A stretch of DNA of 64,000 bases from UBA5266 sp964610025 (GCA_964610025.1 CAZSTX010000001.1:130170-194169); one strand, 5' to 3'. Positions 7,111 to 16,875 are shown, numbered from the stretch's first letter. A program made the numbers and translations. The notes: generated by a model not told the origin, from the sequence alone.

Positions 7111-8418
7111 TTAAATAATAGAATTATGAGTTATTATTTTTCCTTTTAAGGTGTCAGAATTTATAAAGTCAAGCAATTTAACTGTTTGTATAGAATTGAT
7201 AAGATTTTCTTCACTTTTTATAGCTACTTTTATATAATTATCAGTAAATCCAATTATTTGATTATTTGATGTTTTCGATTCAAATAAAACGCTGTGAGTG
7301 CTGTCGATGTTTTCTAAATAAAATTGGTGTTTCTTTTCTTGCGATAATGCGATAAGTTTTTGAGTGCGTTCGTTTTTTATAGCATTAGGTAATTGCTCTG
7401 CTAAATGATAAGCTAAACTTTTTGGACGTTTTGAATAAGGAAAAACATGCAAATAGCTGATGGGTAAATTTTTAATAAAATGATAAGTTTCCATAAAATC
7501 TTCTTCACTTTCGCTTGGGAAACCTGCAATAACATCAATAGCAATACAAGCATTGGGCATTAATTTCTTGATAGTCATTATTTTTTTTAGAAAAAAATCT
7601 GTATTGTAGCGTCGTTTCATTTTTTTTAAAATTGTGTTGCTACCCGATTGTAAGGGAATGTGAAAATGAGGAAGTATTTTTTTGCTTTCTGCTGTTAGCT
7701 TAATTATGTCATCGGTTAACAGATTAGGTTCAATAGAAGAAATACGAAGACGTTCTAAATCAGTTATTTTTATTATTTGTTGCAAAAGATCATAAAAATT
7801 TTCGCCTTCTTGACTTCTGAAATCACCTATATTGACTCCTGTTAGCACAATTTCTTTTATATTATGGGCTAAAATGTTTTTTACATTTTCTATTACATTC
7901 TCAATCGTATCGCTACGACTATTACCACGAGCATAAGGGATAGTACAATAACTACAAAAATAATCACAACCGTCTTGTATTTTCAAAAACGAACGTGTGC
8001 GTTCATGTAGCGAATAAGCTGAAAAAAAAGATTTTTTATTTTCTATAGACGATAAAGGTAAGTCGTTGTGTGGAGTATGAAATAACTCTTCTATTTTATC
8101 TATTATTTGATTTTTATTATTGCTTCCTAAAACGATATTTGCTTCTTTATTATTGATTAAAGACGTTGAACTAAGCGAAGAAAAACAGCCAATAAAGGCT
8201 ATTTTCGATTGTGGATGATGCTTTTTGATAGAACGAGCATAGTAAAGGCATTTTTTTTCGGCTTCAGCAGTAACAGCACAAGTATTAATAATATAGATAT
8301 CAGCTACTTGGTCAAAAGGGACCATATTATAACCTTTTGCCAAAAGTTTTCTTTCAATACTGGCACTTTCACTAAAATTTAATTTACAGCCTAAAGTTTT
8401 GATAGCAAAGCTATTCAC
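7111..8418 (-). CDS. mtaB: tRNA (N6-threonylcarbamoyladenosine-37) methylthiotransferase MtaB
   Basis: The 435-residue protein has the three-part methylthiotransferase architecture. The N-terminal UPF0004 domain has cluster cysteines C11 (LGCKLN), C47 (NTCAVT) and C78 (IGCFSS). The radical SAM domain carries CxxxCxxC at C151, C155 and C158 (CDYFCSYC). A C-terminal TRAM-like segment follows. LGCKLN in place of the GCQMN of MiaB and RimO identifies the MtaB group, which converts t6A to ms2t6A at position 37 of tRNAs reading ANN codons. It uses two 4Fe-4S clusters and SAM. Confidence 0.93.
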   Translation of the reverse strand: MNSFAIKTLGCKLNFSESASIERKLLAKGYNMVPFDQVADIYIINTCAVTAEAEKKCLYYARSIKKHHPQSKIAFIGCFSSLSSTSLINNKEANIVLGSNNKNQIIDKIEELFHTPHNDLPLSSIENKKSFFSAYSLHERTRSFLKIQDGCDYFCSYCTIPYARGNSRSDTIENVIENVKNILAHNIKEIVLTGVNIGDFRSQEGENFYDLLQQIIKITDLERLRISSIEPNLLTDDIIKLTAESKKILPHFHIPLQSGSNTILKKMKRRYNTDFFLKKIMTIKKLMPNACIAIDVIAGFPSESEEDFMETYHFIKNLPISYLHVFPYSKRPKSLAYHLAEQLPNAIKNERTQKLIALSQEKKHQFYLENIDSTHSVLFESKTSNNQIIGFTDNYIKVAIKSEENLINSIQTVKLLDFINSDTLKGKIITHNSII

Positions 8419-8447
8419 AATGTATGGATATTATTTTTTTATTGCTG

Positions 8448-8455
8448 CAAAAGTA
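8448..8455 (-). promoter_or_regulatory. -7 element (TACTTTTG) for mtaB
   Basis: The minus-strand match to TAnnTTTG lies about 30 bases upstream of the mtaB ATG. Only the -7 box is clear. Confidence 0.45.
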
Positions 8456-8517
8456 ATAAAAATAGTTGTTCATTCTTTCTTTCTAATATTGTAATTTATT
8501 TGGTGTTAGTCGATAAT

Positions 8518-8934
8518 TTACTTTTTACTTAATTTAAAATCGATGATTTTTGTAACTTTACCTGCATACCATTTTCCCGATGCACCAATAAAATCTTCTT
8601 TTTCTATGCTAAATTCTTTTATACTCTCCTTAAAGTAGCCTCCATTAGATTCACCATCAATATCTTCTGCTTTGATGCTGTAATCTGTTATTGCAGGATT
8701 GATAAAATAAGTTTTTTCATACTCGCCTTTATTATTGGTAAATAAGGTGTCGTAAATTTCGTTTTCTCCGTGTATGATAATTTGAACTTTATTAATAGCT
8801 TGGAGATTGCTGTCTGTTACCTTTCCTTCTATATGCAACTCGGCGTAAGGTTTCTCTTTTTCAATAATAGGGAGTTCGTCATTACAAGCAATGAAAATAA
8901 GTCCACAAAAAGCACATAAAATAATATTTTTCAT
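8518..8934 (-). CDS. Lipoprotein resembling the rSAM/lipoprotein-system family
   Basis: The 138-residue protein has a lipoprotein signal peptide with Cys17 (LIFIAC). The mature part has a carboxypeptidase-like or CNA-type beta sandwich (HIEGKVTDSNLQAINKVQIII, DTLFTNNKGEYEKTY) and ends with the pattern AEDIDGESNGGYF followed by GASGKWYAGKV. I recall this combination from the Bacteroidota lipoproteins that occur beside a dedicated radical SAM protein. No such partner is adjacent: the next gene downstream, mtaB, is a tRNA-modifying enzyme. Family assignment is by remembered pattern only. Confidence 0.6.
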   Translation of the reverse strand: MKNIILCAFCGLIFIACNDELPIIEKEKPYAELHIEGKVTDSNLQAINKVQIIIHGENEIYDTLFTNNKGEYEKTYFINPAITDYSIKAEDIDGESNGGYFKESIKEFSIEKEDFIGASGKWYAGKVTKIIDFKLSKK

Positions 8935-8945
8935 TTTTTTTTGTG

Positions 8946-8953
8946 CAAAATTA
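8946..8953 (-). promoter_or_regulatory. -7 element (TAATTTTG) for the lipoprotein gene
   Basis: The minus-strand match to TAnnTTTG lies 11 bases before the ATG at 8934. No -33 box is evident. Confidence 0.4.
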
Positions 8954-9175
8954 CATTATTTAACTTCTCTTTAATAATAAAAATTGCATTAATTTGATAA
9001 AAAGAATAGAATGTTAAAATCTTTAACATTAAACGAGTTGGTTGTTTTTGTATTTTAGTATAATAGAAAAAGAACTAAATATTTATTATTTTTTGTGCAA
9101 TGATATTTTTATTTAATAATAAATATCACAGACTAACGTTTGGTATATAGTTAATTTAAAAAAAAGCGATTGATA

Positions 9176-9592
9176 ATGAATAGAATACTTTTAATGTGTT
9201 TTTTCTTAAAAGCAATTATAGGATTTGCTCAATATAAAGCAGACGATATAATTGGTTATTACTATATGTTAGATCCTTTTACAAAAGAAAAAACGCAATC
9301 ATATATTTATAAAACTGAAAATAATACCTATGAAGCAATAGTTTGTTGGGTTGATAATATAAAAGAAAAACATGCTTTAAATTATGTGTTTTTACGAGAT
9401 TTACGTTTCGATTCTAAAAATAATGAATGGGTAGATGGAAGAATATCCCACCCTAAAATTTCAGGTATCTATCGTACATATATGAAATTTGTAAAAAATA
9501 ATGAATTAAAAGTGAGAGCTTATTTAGGATTATCATTATTTGGAAAAACAATTTATTGGCAAAAAGAAGAGAAACAACGCATTCAAAAATAG
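9176..9592 (+). CDS. Secreted DUF2147-family protein
   Basis: The 138-residue protein has a signal peptide (residues 1-17, ending GFAQ). DUF2147 landmarks follow: ADDIIGYYYM near the mature N-terminus, LRDLRF in the middle, WVDGRISHPKISGIYRTYMKF, and the closing LKVRAYLGLSLFGKTIYW. DUF2147 proteins are small periplasmic beta-barrels of unknown function. The ATG at 9176 is chosen because the TTG two codons earlier has no support and the signal peptide is complete without it. It stands alone, about 100 bases before a TetR-regulated operon. Confidence 0.75.
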   Translation: MNRILLMCFFLKAIIGFAQYKADDIIGYYYMLDPFTKEKTQSYIYKTENNTYEAIVCWVDNIKEKHALNYVFLRDLRFDSKNNEWVDGRISHPKISGIYRTYMKFVKNNELKVRAYLGLSLFGKTIYWQKEEKQRIQK

Positions 9593-9698
9593 TATTTTTT
9601 ATTTTACAATTTATGTTACTTATCTCTATTGTTTGGCATAAAAATTGCAAGGTGTAATCAAAAAACCAAAATTGTTTATTTAGTTTTCTTACATTTAA

Positions 9699-10334
9699 AT
9701 GTCGACAATTAGAAATAATATTATTCAAAGAATTTTACCGCTTTTTGTAGAAAGAGGATTTAGAATAAGTATGGATGAAATAGCCCAATCTTTAAGTATT
9801 TCTAAACGTACCATTTATGAACATTTTGATAGCAAAGAAGATTTGATCGACCAATGTTTTAATTATGTGATAATTGAGGTTAATGAAGAAATAAAATTGT
9901 ATATGTATGAAAATTGTAATGCTATCGAAGAACTTTTTCCAATACTTCACGAAAATGTGCGGAAAATTTACACTTCTCGTTTTCGTTTAATAAAAGAATT
10001 AGAAAGAATTTATCCTAATTTATATAACAAATATATTGTACAGCATCAAGAAAATTATTTCAATCAAATCAAAAATATCATAGAGAGAGGGAAGCAACAA
10101 GGTTTTTTTCTTAAAAAAATTAATAGTAATATTATTCATTTTTATTTTCCTAAAATTACAACACTTATTATGAGTCAAAGCGATGGTATTATTGAAAATT
10201 ACACTATGAAAGAAATATTTAGCAGTATTATGGTTCCTTTTATGCGTGGAATGTTAACAGAAAAAGGAATCATCGTATTTAATCAACTTGTCGAACGTTT
10301 TATAGCATATAATGAACAGCAATATGAGTCGTAA
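9699..10334 (+). CDS. TetR/AcrR-family transcriptional regulator
   Basis: The 211-residue protein has a TetR helix-turn-helix at about residues 20-50: FVERGFRISMDEIAQSLSISKRTIYEHFDSKEDLI. The C-terminal ligand-binding half is all helical and diverged. It precedes, and overlaps by 23 bases, a TolC-MFP-RND efflux operon, so it most likely represses that operon and is relieved by a pump substrate. The genes are co-directional, which would make it autoregulatory. The inducer cannot be predicted. Confidence 0.88.
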   Translation: MSTIRNNIIQRILPLFVERGFRISMDEIAQSLSISKRTIYEHFDSKEDLIDQCFNYVIIEVNEEIKLYMYENCNAIEELFPILHENVRKIYTSRFRLIKELERIYPNLYNKYIVQHQENYFNQIKNIIERGKQQGFFLKKINSNIIHFYFPKITTLIMSQSDGIIENYTMKEIFSSIMVPFMRGMLTEKGIIVFNQLVERFIAYNEQQYES

Positions 10335-11697
10335 TCAAATAATAAAGCAAGCATTTAAAGCACATAAATTTTTTATTGTATTAGTAGCATTATTAATACC
10401 TTCTTTTTTTAGTTATTCACAAGATATAGCAATAGATAGTATTTCAATAACCCTAAATAAGGCTATCGAAATAGCTCTAAATGAAAGTCCTACTATTAGG
10501 ATTGCCAATCGTGATATTCAAACTAAGAAGTATACAAAAGCGGAACAAATAACAGCATTAATTCCAAATGCTGCTTTGTCGGGGACTTATAATCGCACTT
10601 TAAAAAAACAAGTTATGACAATGGGCTTGATGGGAAGTCCTATGGAAATAGAAGTAGGAACTGATAATAATTATAGTGCAGGATTAAATTTTTCTATGCC
10701 TTTAATTAACTCTACATTATGGAATAACATTCAGTTATCTCAACTATCAATTGAAGCAGCTTTTGAATCTGCACGTGCTTCTCAATTATCATTGGTAGCC
10801 GAAGTGAAAAAAGCGTATTATAATATGTTGTTAGCAAAAGAAACTTATGGTGTATTGCTTAAAAATTATGACAATGTAGCTTTAACTTATGAAACAATTT
10901 TAAATAAATATGAGCTGGGAATGGCATCCGAATTTGAAAAATTGAGAGCGGAAGTACAGCTAAAAAATCAAAAACCTACTTTATTATCAGCTAAAAGCAA
11001 TATGGAATTGACCACAATGCTATTGAAAGTAATGATAGGATTAGAAGTCAGTGAAGCAGTTAAATTTACAGGTGAATTATCTGATTATGAAAATAGTATT
11101 AGTTTAGATAATTATCTTATTGCCGATTCAATAGATATATTGAATAATTCACAATTAAAGCAAATAGAATTGACTGAAAAACAATTAGAAAAGACCAAAG
11201 ATATCATTATAGCTTCTGCATGTCCTTCTTTAAATTTAAGTGGCAATTATCAGTATATGTCTATGAACAATGATTTTAAATTTGCTGATTATAAATGGCA
11301 TCCATATTCTGTTGTAGGCTTAACTTTAAGCATACCTATCATATCGTGGGCAGGAACAGCTTATAAGATTAAATCAAGTAATTTAGCAATTGAAAATATA
11401 AAAGACCAACGTTTGGCTTTAGAACGTAATATTAAAATTAGTCTTAACAATGCTACTATTAATATAGCCAATGCTATGGAGCAACTTACCTCTAATAAAG
11501 AAACAATGCTTCAAGCCGAAAGAACGTATAATATTAGCTTAAAACAATATGAAATAGGCATGGCTACATGGTTAGATTTACAATCGGCAGAGTTGGCATT
11601 AACAAGTGCTAAATTATCTTATAATCAATCTATATATAGCTATTTAGTCGCATATGCCGAATTGGATAAAATAATAGGTAAAGAATATATAAAATAA
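10312..11697 (+). CDS. TolC-family outer-membrane efflux protein
   Basis: The 461-residue protein has a signal peptide ending near SYSQ (about residue 37, long because of the upstream ATG) and two OEP repeats rich in heptads: LNKAIEIALNESPTIRIANRDI, ILNKYELGMASEFEKLRAEVQLKNQ and a matching YEIGMATWLDLQSAELALTSAK. It forms the outer-membrane channel and periplasmic alpha-barrel of a tripartite pump. The start at 10312 lies inside the TetR gene; a second ATG at 10324 would give a more usual signal peptide. Translational coupling to the regulator is likely. Confidence 0.9.
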   Translation: MNSNMSRNQIIKQAFKAHKFFIVLVALLIPSFFSYSQDIAIDSISITLNKAIEIALNESPTIRIANRDIQTKKYTKAEQITALIPNAALSGTYNRTLKKQVMTMGLMGSPMEIEVGTDNNYSAGLNFSMPLINSTLWNNIQLSQLSIEAAFESARASQLSLVAEVKKAYYNMLLAKETYGVLLKNYDNVALTYETILNKYELGMASEFEKLRAEVQLKNQKPTLLSAKSNMELTTMLLKVMIGLEVSEAVKFTGELSDYENSISLDNYLIADSIDILNNSQLKQIELTEKQLEKTKDIIIASACPSLNLSGNYQYMSMNNDFKFADYKWHPYSVVGLTLSIPIISWAGTAYKIKSSNLAIENIKDQRLALERNIKISLNNATINIANAMEQLTSNKETMLQAERTYNISLKQYEIGMATWLDLQSAELALTSAKLSYNQSIYSYLVAYAELDKIIGKEYIK

Positions 11698-11717
11698 AAA
11701 ACATCTAAATATATTAT

Positions 11718-12734
11718 ATGAAAAGAAGAATCAGTTTATTAACAGCAGCTGTCGTAATTATTGCGCTATTCAATGCGTGCAATTCAAATAAAAACGCTGA
11801 CACCGATAAGAAAAATGAAAAAACAACTATTAAAGTACAGCAAGTTTTTCAAAAAGAAATAGATGAAGTATATGATTATACAGCTATTGTACAAGCTGAA
11901 GCAGTAAATAATATTGCTCCGACTATACCTGGAAGAATTGATAAAATTTATGTAGAAGTTGGAAATCATGTCAGTAAAGGGCAACTATTGATACAAATGG
12001 ATGCCAATGCACTTACACAAGCTAAATCTAAATTAGATAATTTAAAAACTACCTTTAAACGTATAGACGAGTTGTATAAAGTAGGTGGGGTAGCTAAGGC
12101 AGATTGGGAAGCACAGCAAACGGCTTTAGACGTTGCACAAACAGCTTACGAAAATTTAAAAGATAACACACAATTAATCAGTCCTATATCAGGAGTGGTA
12201 AGTTTACGTAACTATGATAGCGGTGATTTGTATGCAGGTAATCCCATTTTGCAGGTACAACAAATTAGACCTGTAAAATTACGTATTAATATTTCCGAAA
12301 TGCAATACACTAAAATCAAAGAAGGAATGGAGGTGAAAGTTAAAATAGAAGTTTACCCAGAAGAAGAATTTAGTGGTAAAATAAGCCTTATCTATCCCAT
12401 TATCGATTCTAGAACTCATACGTTTTCAGTAGAAATTACCATTCCTAATGCAGACGAAAAAATACGACCTGGAATGTATGCAAAAGCAACGATTAATATG
12501 GGAAAAAACAAGCATGTCTTAATTCCAGATATATCGATAGTAAAACAACAAGGATCAGGCGACCGTTATGTATATGTGTATAAAGACGGAAAAGTGTCTT
12601 ATAACAAAATAGTTATAGGAAAGAGAATTGATGATATGTATGAAATAATTTCAGGAGTTGAAGATGGCGATTTTGTGGCTACTACTACTTTGTCGAAATT
12701 AAATAATGGAATGGAAGTAGAATTAGTAAAATAA
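11718..12734 (+). CDS. RND efflux periplasmic adaptor subunit (HlyD/MFP family), lipoprotein
   Basis: The 338-residue protein has a lipobox with Cys21 (LFNAC). The lipoyl-type hairpin (APTIPGRIDKIYVEVGNHVSKGQLLIQMD), an alpha-helical hairpin (about residues 95-140), a second lipoyl half (ISPISGVVSLRNYDSGDLY) and beta-barrel and membrane-proximal domains follow in the usual order. It links the inner-membrane RND pump to the TolC-like channel. It lies 20 bases after the channel gene and 9 bases before the RND start. Confidence 0.92.
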   Translation: MKRRISLLTAAVVIIALFNACNSNKNADTDKKNEKTTIKVQQVFQKEIDEVYDYTAIVQAEAVNNIAPTIPGRIDKIYVEVGNHVSKGQLLIQMDANALTQAKSKLDNLKTTFKRIDELYKVGGVAKADWEAQQTALDVAQTAYENLKDNTQLISPISGVVSLRNYDSGDLYAGNPILQVQQIRPVKLRINISEMQYTKIKEGMEVKVKIEVYPEEEFSGKISLIYPIIDSRTHTFSVEITIPNADEKIRPGMYAKATINMGKNKHVLIPDISIVKQQGSGDRYVYVYKDGKVSYNKIVIGKRIDDMYEIISGVEDGDFVATTTLSKLNNGMEVELVK

Positions 12735-12743
12735 ATATTGATT

Positions 12744-15700
12744 ATGAGTTTATATCAATCAGCAGTTAAAAAGCCTATTATGACGGCATTGGTTTTTGTA
12801 GCTATTGCCATTATAGGAGTTTATAGTTTATCGAAATTACCTGTAGATTTACTTCCAGATATGGGTTCTAATTCTATCATGGTTTTCACCACTTATCCAG
12901 GTGTAAGTGCATCAGATATAGAGAATAATATATCAAAACCTCTCGAAAATGCACTCAATGGTCTTAGCGACTTAAAGCATATTACATCAGTATCTAAAGA
13001 AAATTTTTCTATCATTTATTTAGAATTTGAGTATGGAATTGATATTGTAGAAGCCACTAATGATGTGAGAGATAAATTAGATATGGTCAAATCGGTTTTG
13101 CCCGATGGAGCTAATTTACCTTATATTTTTAAATTTAATACGCAAGATATTCCTATTCTTACTTTATCAGTACAATCTAACGAAAGTACCGATGCACTAT
13201 ATAAAATACTTGACGATAAAATAGCTTCAAGACTTAGTCGCATCAAAGGAGTAGGAACTGTATCTATTTCAGGAGCTCCTAAACGCGAAATACAAGTTTA
13301 TTGCGATCCTTATAAATTAGAGTCTTATGGATTAACTATCGAAGGGATTTCTTCCGTTATAGGTGCTGAAAATAGAAACACGCCTTTAGGAGTGATGGAT
13401 GTGGGAAACCAAACCTATTCGATGCGTGTACAAGGGGAATTTACCGATGCGGCTCATATGAATAATATCATAGTAGGGAGTTATAATAATCGAAATGTTT
13501 ACCTAAGAGATGTAGCTGTTGTAAAAGATACTCTGCAAGAACGCATGCAAGAAGTGTATAATGATGGGATAAGAGGTGCCATGATTATTATTCAAAAACA
13601 AACAGGAGCTAATTCTGTAAGTATTGCTAAAGAAATATTTAAAGAATTGCCTAAAATAGAAAAAACCTTACCTTCTGATATTAAAATAGATGTAATCAAC
13701 GACACTTCTATAAGTATTTTAAATACGATAGATAGCTTAAAAGAATCTATCTATATTATTTTATTATTAGTAGTTTTAGTCGTTTTATTCTTTTTAGGAC
13801 GTTGGCGAGCTACTTTTATTATCATTATTGTTATTCCTATTTCTTTAGTAGCTTCGTTTATTTATTTGTTACTATCTGGCAACACGCTAAACATCATATC
13901 GCTATCATCTATTAGTTTGGCGATAGGTATGGTTGTCGACGATGCTATTGTAGTATTGGAAAATATTTCAACTCATATCGAACGTGGCAGTAAACCTAAA
14001 CCTGCCGCTGTTTTTGCTACTAACGAAGTGTCACTATCTATTATAGCCACTACCTTGGTATTATTTGCAGTATTCTTGCCTTTAACGATGATTGAAGGTA
14101 TGTCGGGAGTTTTGTTCAAACAATTAGGATGGATAGTAAGCATCGTTATGTTGGTTTCTATGATAGCTGCCTTATCTTTAACTCCGATGTTATCGTCATT
14201 GCTTTTAAAAAACAATCCTAATAGGGGTAAGCTATTTGATAGATTGTATGTTCCTATCGAAAACTTTTTAGATAAATTAGATAACGCTTATGCGAAGCTA
14301 CTCAACAAGGCTTTGAATTACCGAAAAACAGTAATTATTTTTAGTTTTTTAATTTTTGCATCAAGCACCTTATTGATTTTACGCATACCCACCGAATTTT
14401 TTCCAACACAAGATAACGCAAGTTTATCTGCAAGAGTTAAACTCCCTATTGGCACTTCTCTTGAGACAAGTAAAAATTTAGCAATGGAAATAAGTCAAGA
14501 AATCAGAAAAGAGTTTCCCGAAATTAGAATGCTTAATTTTTCAGTTGGGCAACCTGACGAAACCAATACTTTTGGTATGCTATCAGACAACGGAAATCAT
14601 ATTATAGCTTTTAATATCAAATTATTAAGAAAAACAGAAAGAAAAAGAGGCATTGCCGAAATTTCCGATGCTTTACGTTTGTTATTAAAACGTTATCCTG
14701 AAATAAGAACTTACACAGTAAGCACAGGAAGAGGGGGAATGGGTGGACAAAATACAGTTGATATCGAAATTTATGGTCATAGTTTTGAAGAGAGCGATAA
14801 ATTTGCTGCTGATATTTCGAAACGTATGGAAAAAGTAAAAGGCTGCTCGCAAGTAAATATTAGTAGAGATGAGTATGCACCTGAAATACAAGTCGATTTT
14901 GATAGAGATAAATTAGCAGAAAATGCTTTAAATTTATCAACAGTTTCTTTATATATTCGCAACCGTTTCAATGGTGCTATTGCTTCTTATTATCGCGAAG
15001 ATGGAGAAGAGTATGATATAAGAGTGCGTTATGCTCCTGAATATAGGAAAGATATAGAAGCTATCGAAGATATTTTAATATATAACAATCTCGGAAATGC
15101 CATGAGAATTAAAGATATAGGAAGGGTAGTAGAGCGAATGGCACCACCTGCTATCGAACGTAAAGATAGGGAACGTATGGTTACTGTTTCTTGTGTTGTA
15201 GGTAAAGACGGCGTATTAAGCGAAGTGGTAGCTGCTGCTGAAAAAGAATTAGCAGAAATAGATTATGGAGGTAACTTAGATTATAAAATAGGTGGAGTTT
15301 GGGAAGAACAACAAGAATCTTTTGCAGATCTTATCTCACTCATGTTGTTGATAGTAGTATTAGTATATATTGTCATGGCATCTCAATTTGAATCTTTTGT
15401 ATATCCTTTTGTTATCATGTTTTCGATTCCTTTTGCATTTACAGGAGTTTTCCTTGGATTAGCATTAACAAATACACCCTTAGGTATTATGGCTTTATTA
15501 GGAGCTATGATGTTGATAGGTATTGTCGTGAAAAATGGAATTGTTTTAATTGACTATACTATTTTATGTAGAGAAAGAGAAATGACAGTAAAAGATGCTG
15601 TTGTAACAGCAGGTCGTTCGCGTTTACGTCCCATTTTAATGACTACTTTGACAACAGTATTAGGTATGGTGCCTTTAGCTATGGGTACTGGCGAAGGAGC

Positions 15701-15866
15701 CGAAATGTGGAACGCAATGGGAATGACAGTAGCATGGGGATTATCTATTTCTACATTAGTCACTTTAATTTTAATACCTATATTGTATAGCGTTTTTGCT
15801 GACTTTGGTATCAAAAGAAAAGCAAAAAAACAATTAAAAAAACACAATAATTCAATTGAAAATTAA
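12744..15866 (+). CDS. RND-family efflux permease (AcrB/HAE1-like)
   Basis: The protein has 1040 residues and 12 membrane segments in the 1+5/1+5 pattern, with two large periplasmic loops. The TM4 proton-relay aspartates are present (IGMVVDDAIVVLENIS) and the TM10 lysine sits in IGIVVKNGIVLIDY. It exchanges protons for export of drugs or envelope lipids through the tripartite complex. The ATG at 12744 is preferred over a TTG two codons upstream because MSLYQSAVKKPIM is the usual amphipathic start of this family. It closes the core pump operon, followed 11 bases later by a small gene. Confidence 0.93.
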   Translation: MSLYQSAVKKPIMTALVFVAIAIIGVYSLSKLPVDLLPDMGSNSIMVFTTYPGVSASDIENNISKPLENALNGLSDLKHITSVSKENFSIIYLEFEYGIDIVEATNDVRDKLDMVKSVLPDGANLPYIFKFNTQDIPILTLSVQSNESTDALYKILDDKIASRLSRIKGVGTVSISGAPKREIQVYCDPYKLESYGLTIEGISSVIGAENRNTPLGVMDVGNQTYSMRVQGEFTDAAHMNNIIVGSYNNRNVYLRDVAVVKDTLQERMQEVYNDGIRGAMIIIQKQTGANSVSIAKEIFKELPKIEKTLPSDIKIDVINDTSISILNTIDSLKESIYIILLLVVLVVLFFLGRWRATFIIIIVIPISLVASFIYLLLSGNTLNIISLSSISLAIGMVVDDAIVVLENISTHIERGSKPKPAAVFATNEVSLSIIATTLVLFAVFLPLTMIEGMSGVLFKQLGWIVSIVMLVSMIAALSLTPMLSSLLLKNNPNRGKLFDRLYVPIENFLDKLDNAYAKLLNKALNYRKTVIIFSFLIFASSTLLILRIPTEFFPTQDNASLSARVKLPIGTSLETSKNLAMEISQEIRKEFPEIRMLNFSVGQPDETNTFGMLSDNGNHIIAFNIKLLRKTERKRGIAEISDALRLLLKRYPEIRTYTVSTGRGGMGGQNTVDIEIYGHSFEESDKFAADISKRMEKVKGCSQVNISRDEYAPEIQVDFDRDKLAENALNLSTVSLYIRNRFNGAIASYYREDGEEYDIRVRYAPEYRKDIEAIEDILIYNNLGNAMRIKDIGRVVERMAPPAIERKDRERMVTVSCVVGKDGVLSEVVAAAEKELAEIDYGGNLDYKIGGVWEEQQESFADLISLMLLIVVLVYIVMASQFESFVYPFVIMFSIPFAFTGVFLGLALTNTPLGIMALLGAMMLIGIVVKNGIVLIDYTILCREREMTVKDAVVTAGRSRLRPILMTTLTTVLGMVPLAMGTGEGAEMWNAMGMTVAWGLSISTLVTLILIPILYSVFADFGIKRKAKKQLKKHNNSIEN

Positions 15867-15877
15867 TAAAATATATT

Positions 15878-16195
15878 ATGAAAGCTGTATTCATTTCGTT
15901 TTATCAGGCTTTTTACGAAGAAGTATTAGAAGTGCTAAAGAAACACGAAATAAGAGGATTTACTGCATGGAGAGAAGTCTATGGTAAAGGAACAGACGAT
16001 GGTGAGCCACATTATGGCAGCCACGCTTGGCCGGCTATTAATGATGCCATTATTTCTTTTATCCCCGACGAAAAAGTAATCCCTTTATTAAAAGATATTC
16101 ATTCTTTAGATTTAAGTGCTCCTAAACAGGGAATTAGAGCTTTTGTGTTGCATGCCGAAGAATATACAAACAAAGATTTTGAAATGCAATCTTAA
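15878..16195 (+). CDS. Small conserved PII-like protein of the RND operon
   Basis: The 105-residue cytoplasmic protein has a ferredoxin-like, PII-like layout: MKAVFISFYQAFYEEVLEVL, a strand at RGFTAWREV, a loop YGKGTDDGEPHYGSHAWP, a strand NDAIISFIPDEKVIPLLKDI and a final strand GIRAFVLHAEE. I recall similar proteins following RND pump genes in other Bacteroidota, where they are sometimes labelled P-II family or hypothetical. The His/Trp-rich central loop could bind metal or a nucleotide. It is 11 bases from the pump gene, so a sensing or regulatory role in efflux is plausible but unproven. Confidence 0.65.
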   Translation: MKAVFISFYQAFYEEVLEVLKKHEIRGFTAWREVYGKGTDDGEPHYGSHAWPAINDAIISFIPDEKVIPLLKDIHSLDLSAPKQGIRAFVLHAEEYTNKDFEMQS

Positions 16196-16197
16196 AA

Positions 16198-16770
16198 CTA
16201 TAATTCCTTTTTAATAGTGATATAAGAAGGAAAAACATACTGATTTATAGTAGGTTTTAGCTTTATAGATAAAAGAGAAGTATTTTGAGTGTTCTTGCCT
16301 ATAATGTTTTTATAGAGTGTGAAAATATTTTCTATTGTTGTTTTTGTTAATACATTAAAAACATTTACTTTTACTTTGATGGATAGTAAATTATAGTTTT
16401 TTGCTTCTACAATCAATTTTTCGTTTAAATTACCTCTTGCTATCTCATTGTTTTCTAATAAGATAATATAGTCTAATTGGTCTAACGAAACGGCTTTCTG
16501 ATTGGGATTACTTATTTTTAATACCACATCAAAAGATAAATCGATGCTTTTATTCGCTAATGATGCAATTATTTTGAGCATATCAACATTGTCGATTTGG
16601 TTAATATTGTTGATATTATCTATTTTTACCGATGCTATTTTAATATTTTCTATTCTGCTTAAAATAAAGCTACACTGCGATAAACGTTTTGCATTCGATA
16701 AAATGCTGCAAGCAAAAAAAGCAATTGTTAGCATTATGAAAAACAATAGAGAAATAAAAAAATTCTTCAT
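16198..16770 (-). CDS. LEA type 2/WHy-like lipoprotein
   Basis: The 190-residue protein has a long hydrophobic N-terminus ending in a lipobox (IAFFAC, Cys21). The centre has the WHy pattern: DLSFDVVLKISNPNQKAVSLDQLDYIILLENNEIARGNL. Such LEA14-like domains are beta-sandwich periplasmic proteins of unknown or stress-related function. It converges on the PII-like gene with only two bases between the stops. Confidence 0.65.
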   Translation of the reverse strand: MKNFFISLLFFIMLTIAFFACSILSNAKRLSQCSFILSRIENIKIASVKIDNINNINQIDNVDMLKIIASLANKSIDLSFDVVLKISNPNQKAVSLDQLDYIILLENNEIARGNLNEKLIVEAKNYNLLSIKVKVNVFNVLTKTTIENIFTLYKNIIGKNTQNTSLLSIKLKPTINQYVFPSYITIKKEL

Positions 16771-16820
16771 AAAAATTAAATATATATAATAATTAACGCT
16801 AAAATATTTTTTAATATTAC

Positions 16821-16848
16821 TTGTTAAATAAAAAACTGTGTACTTTTG
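16821..16848 (+). promoter_or_regulatory. Promoter (TTG-N17-TACTTTTG) for the AlkD-like gene
   Basis: TTG at 16821-16823 and TACTTTTG at 16841-16848 are separated by 17 bases, within the spacing seen in Bacteroidota promoters. The gene start lies 27 bases downstream. Confidence 0.55.
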
Positions 16849-16875
16849 TATTTTCTAATCTAAAAAATATTAATA

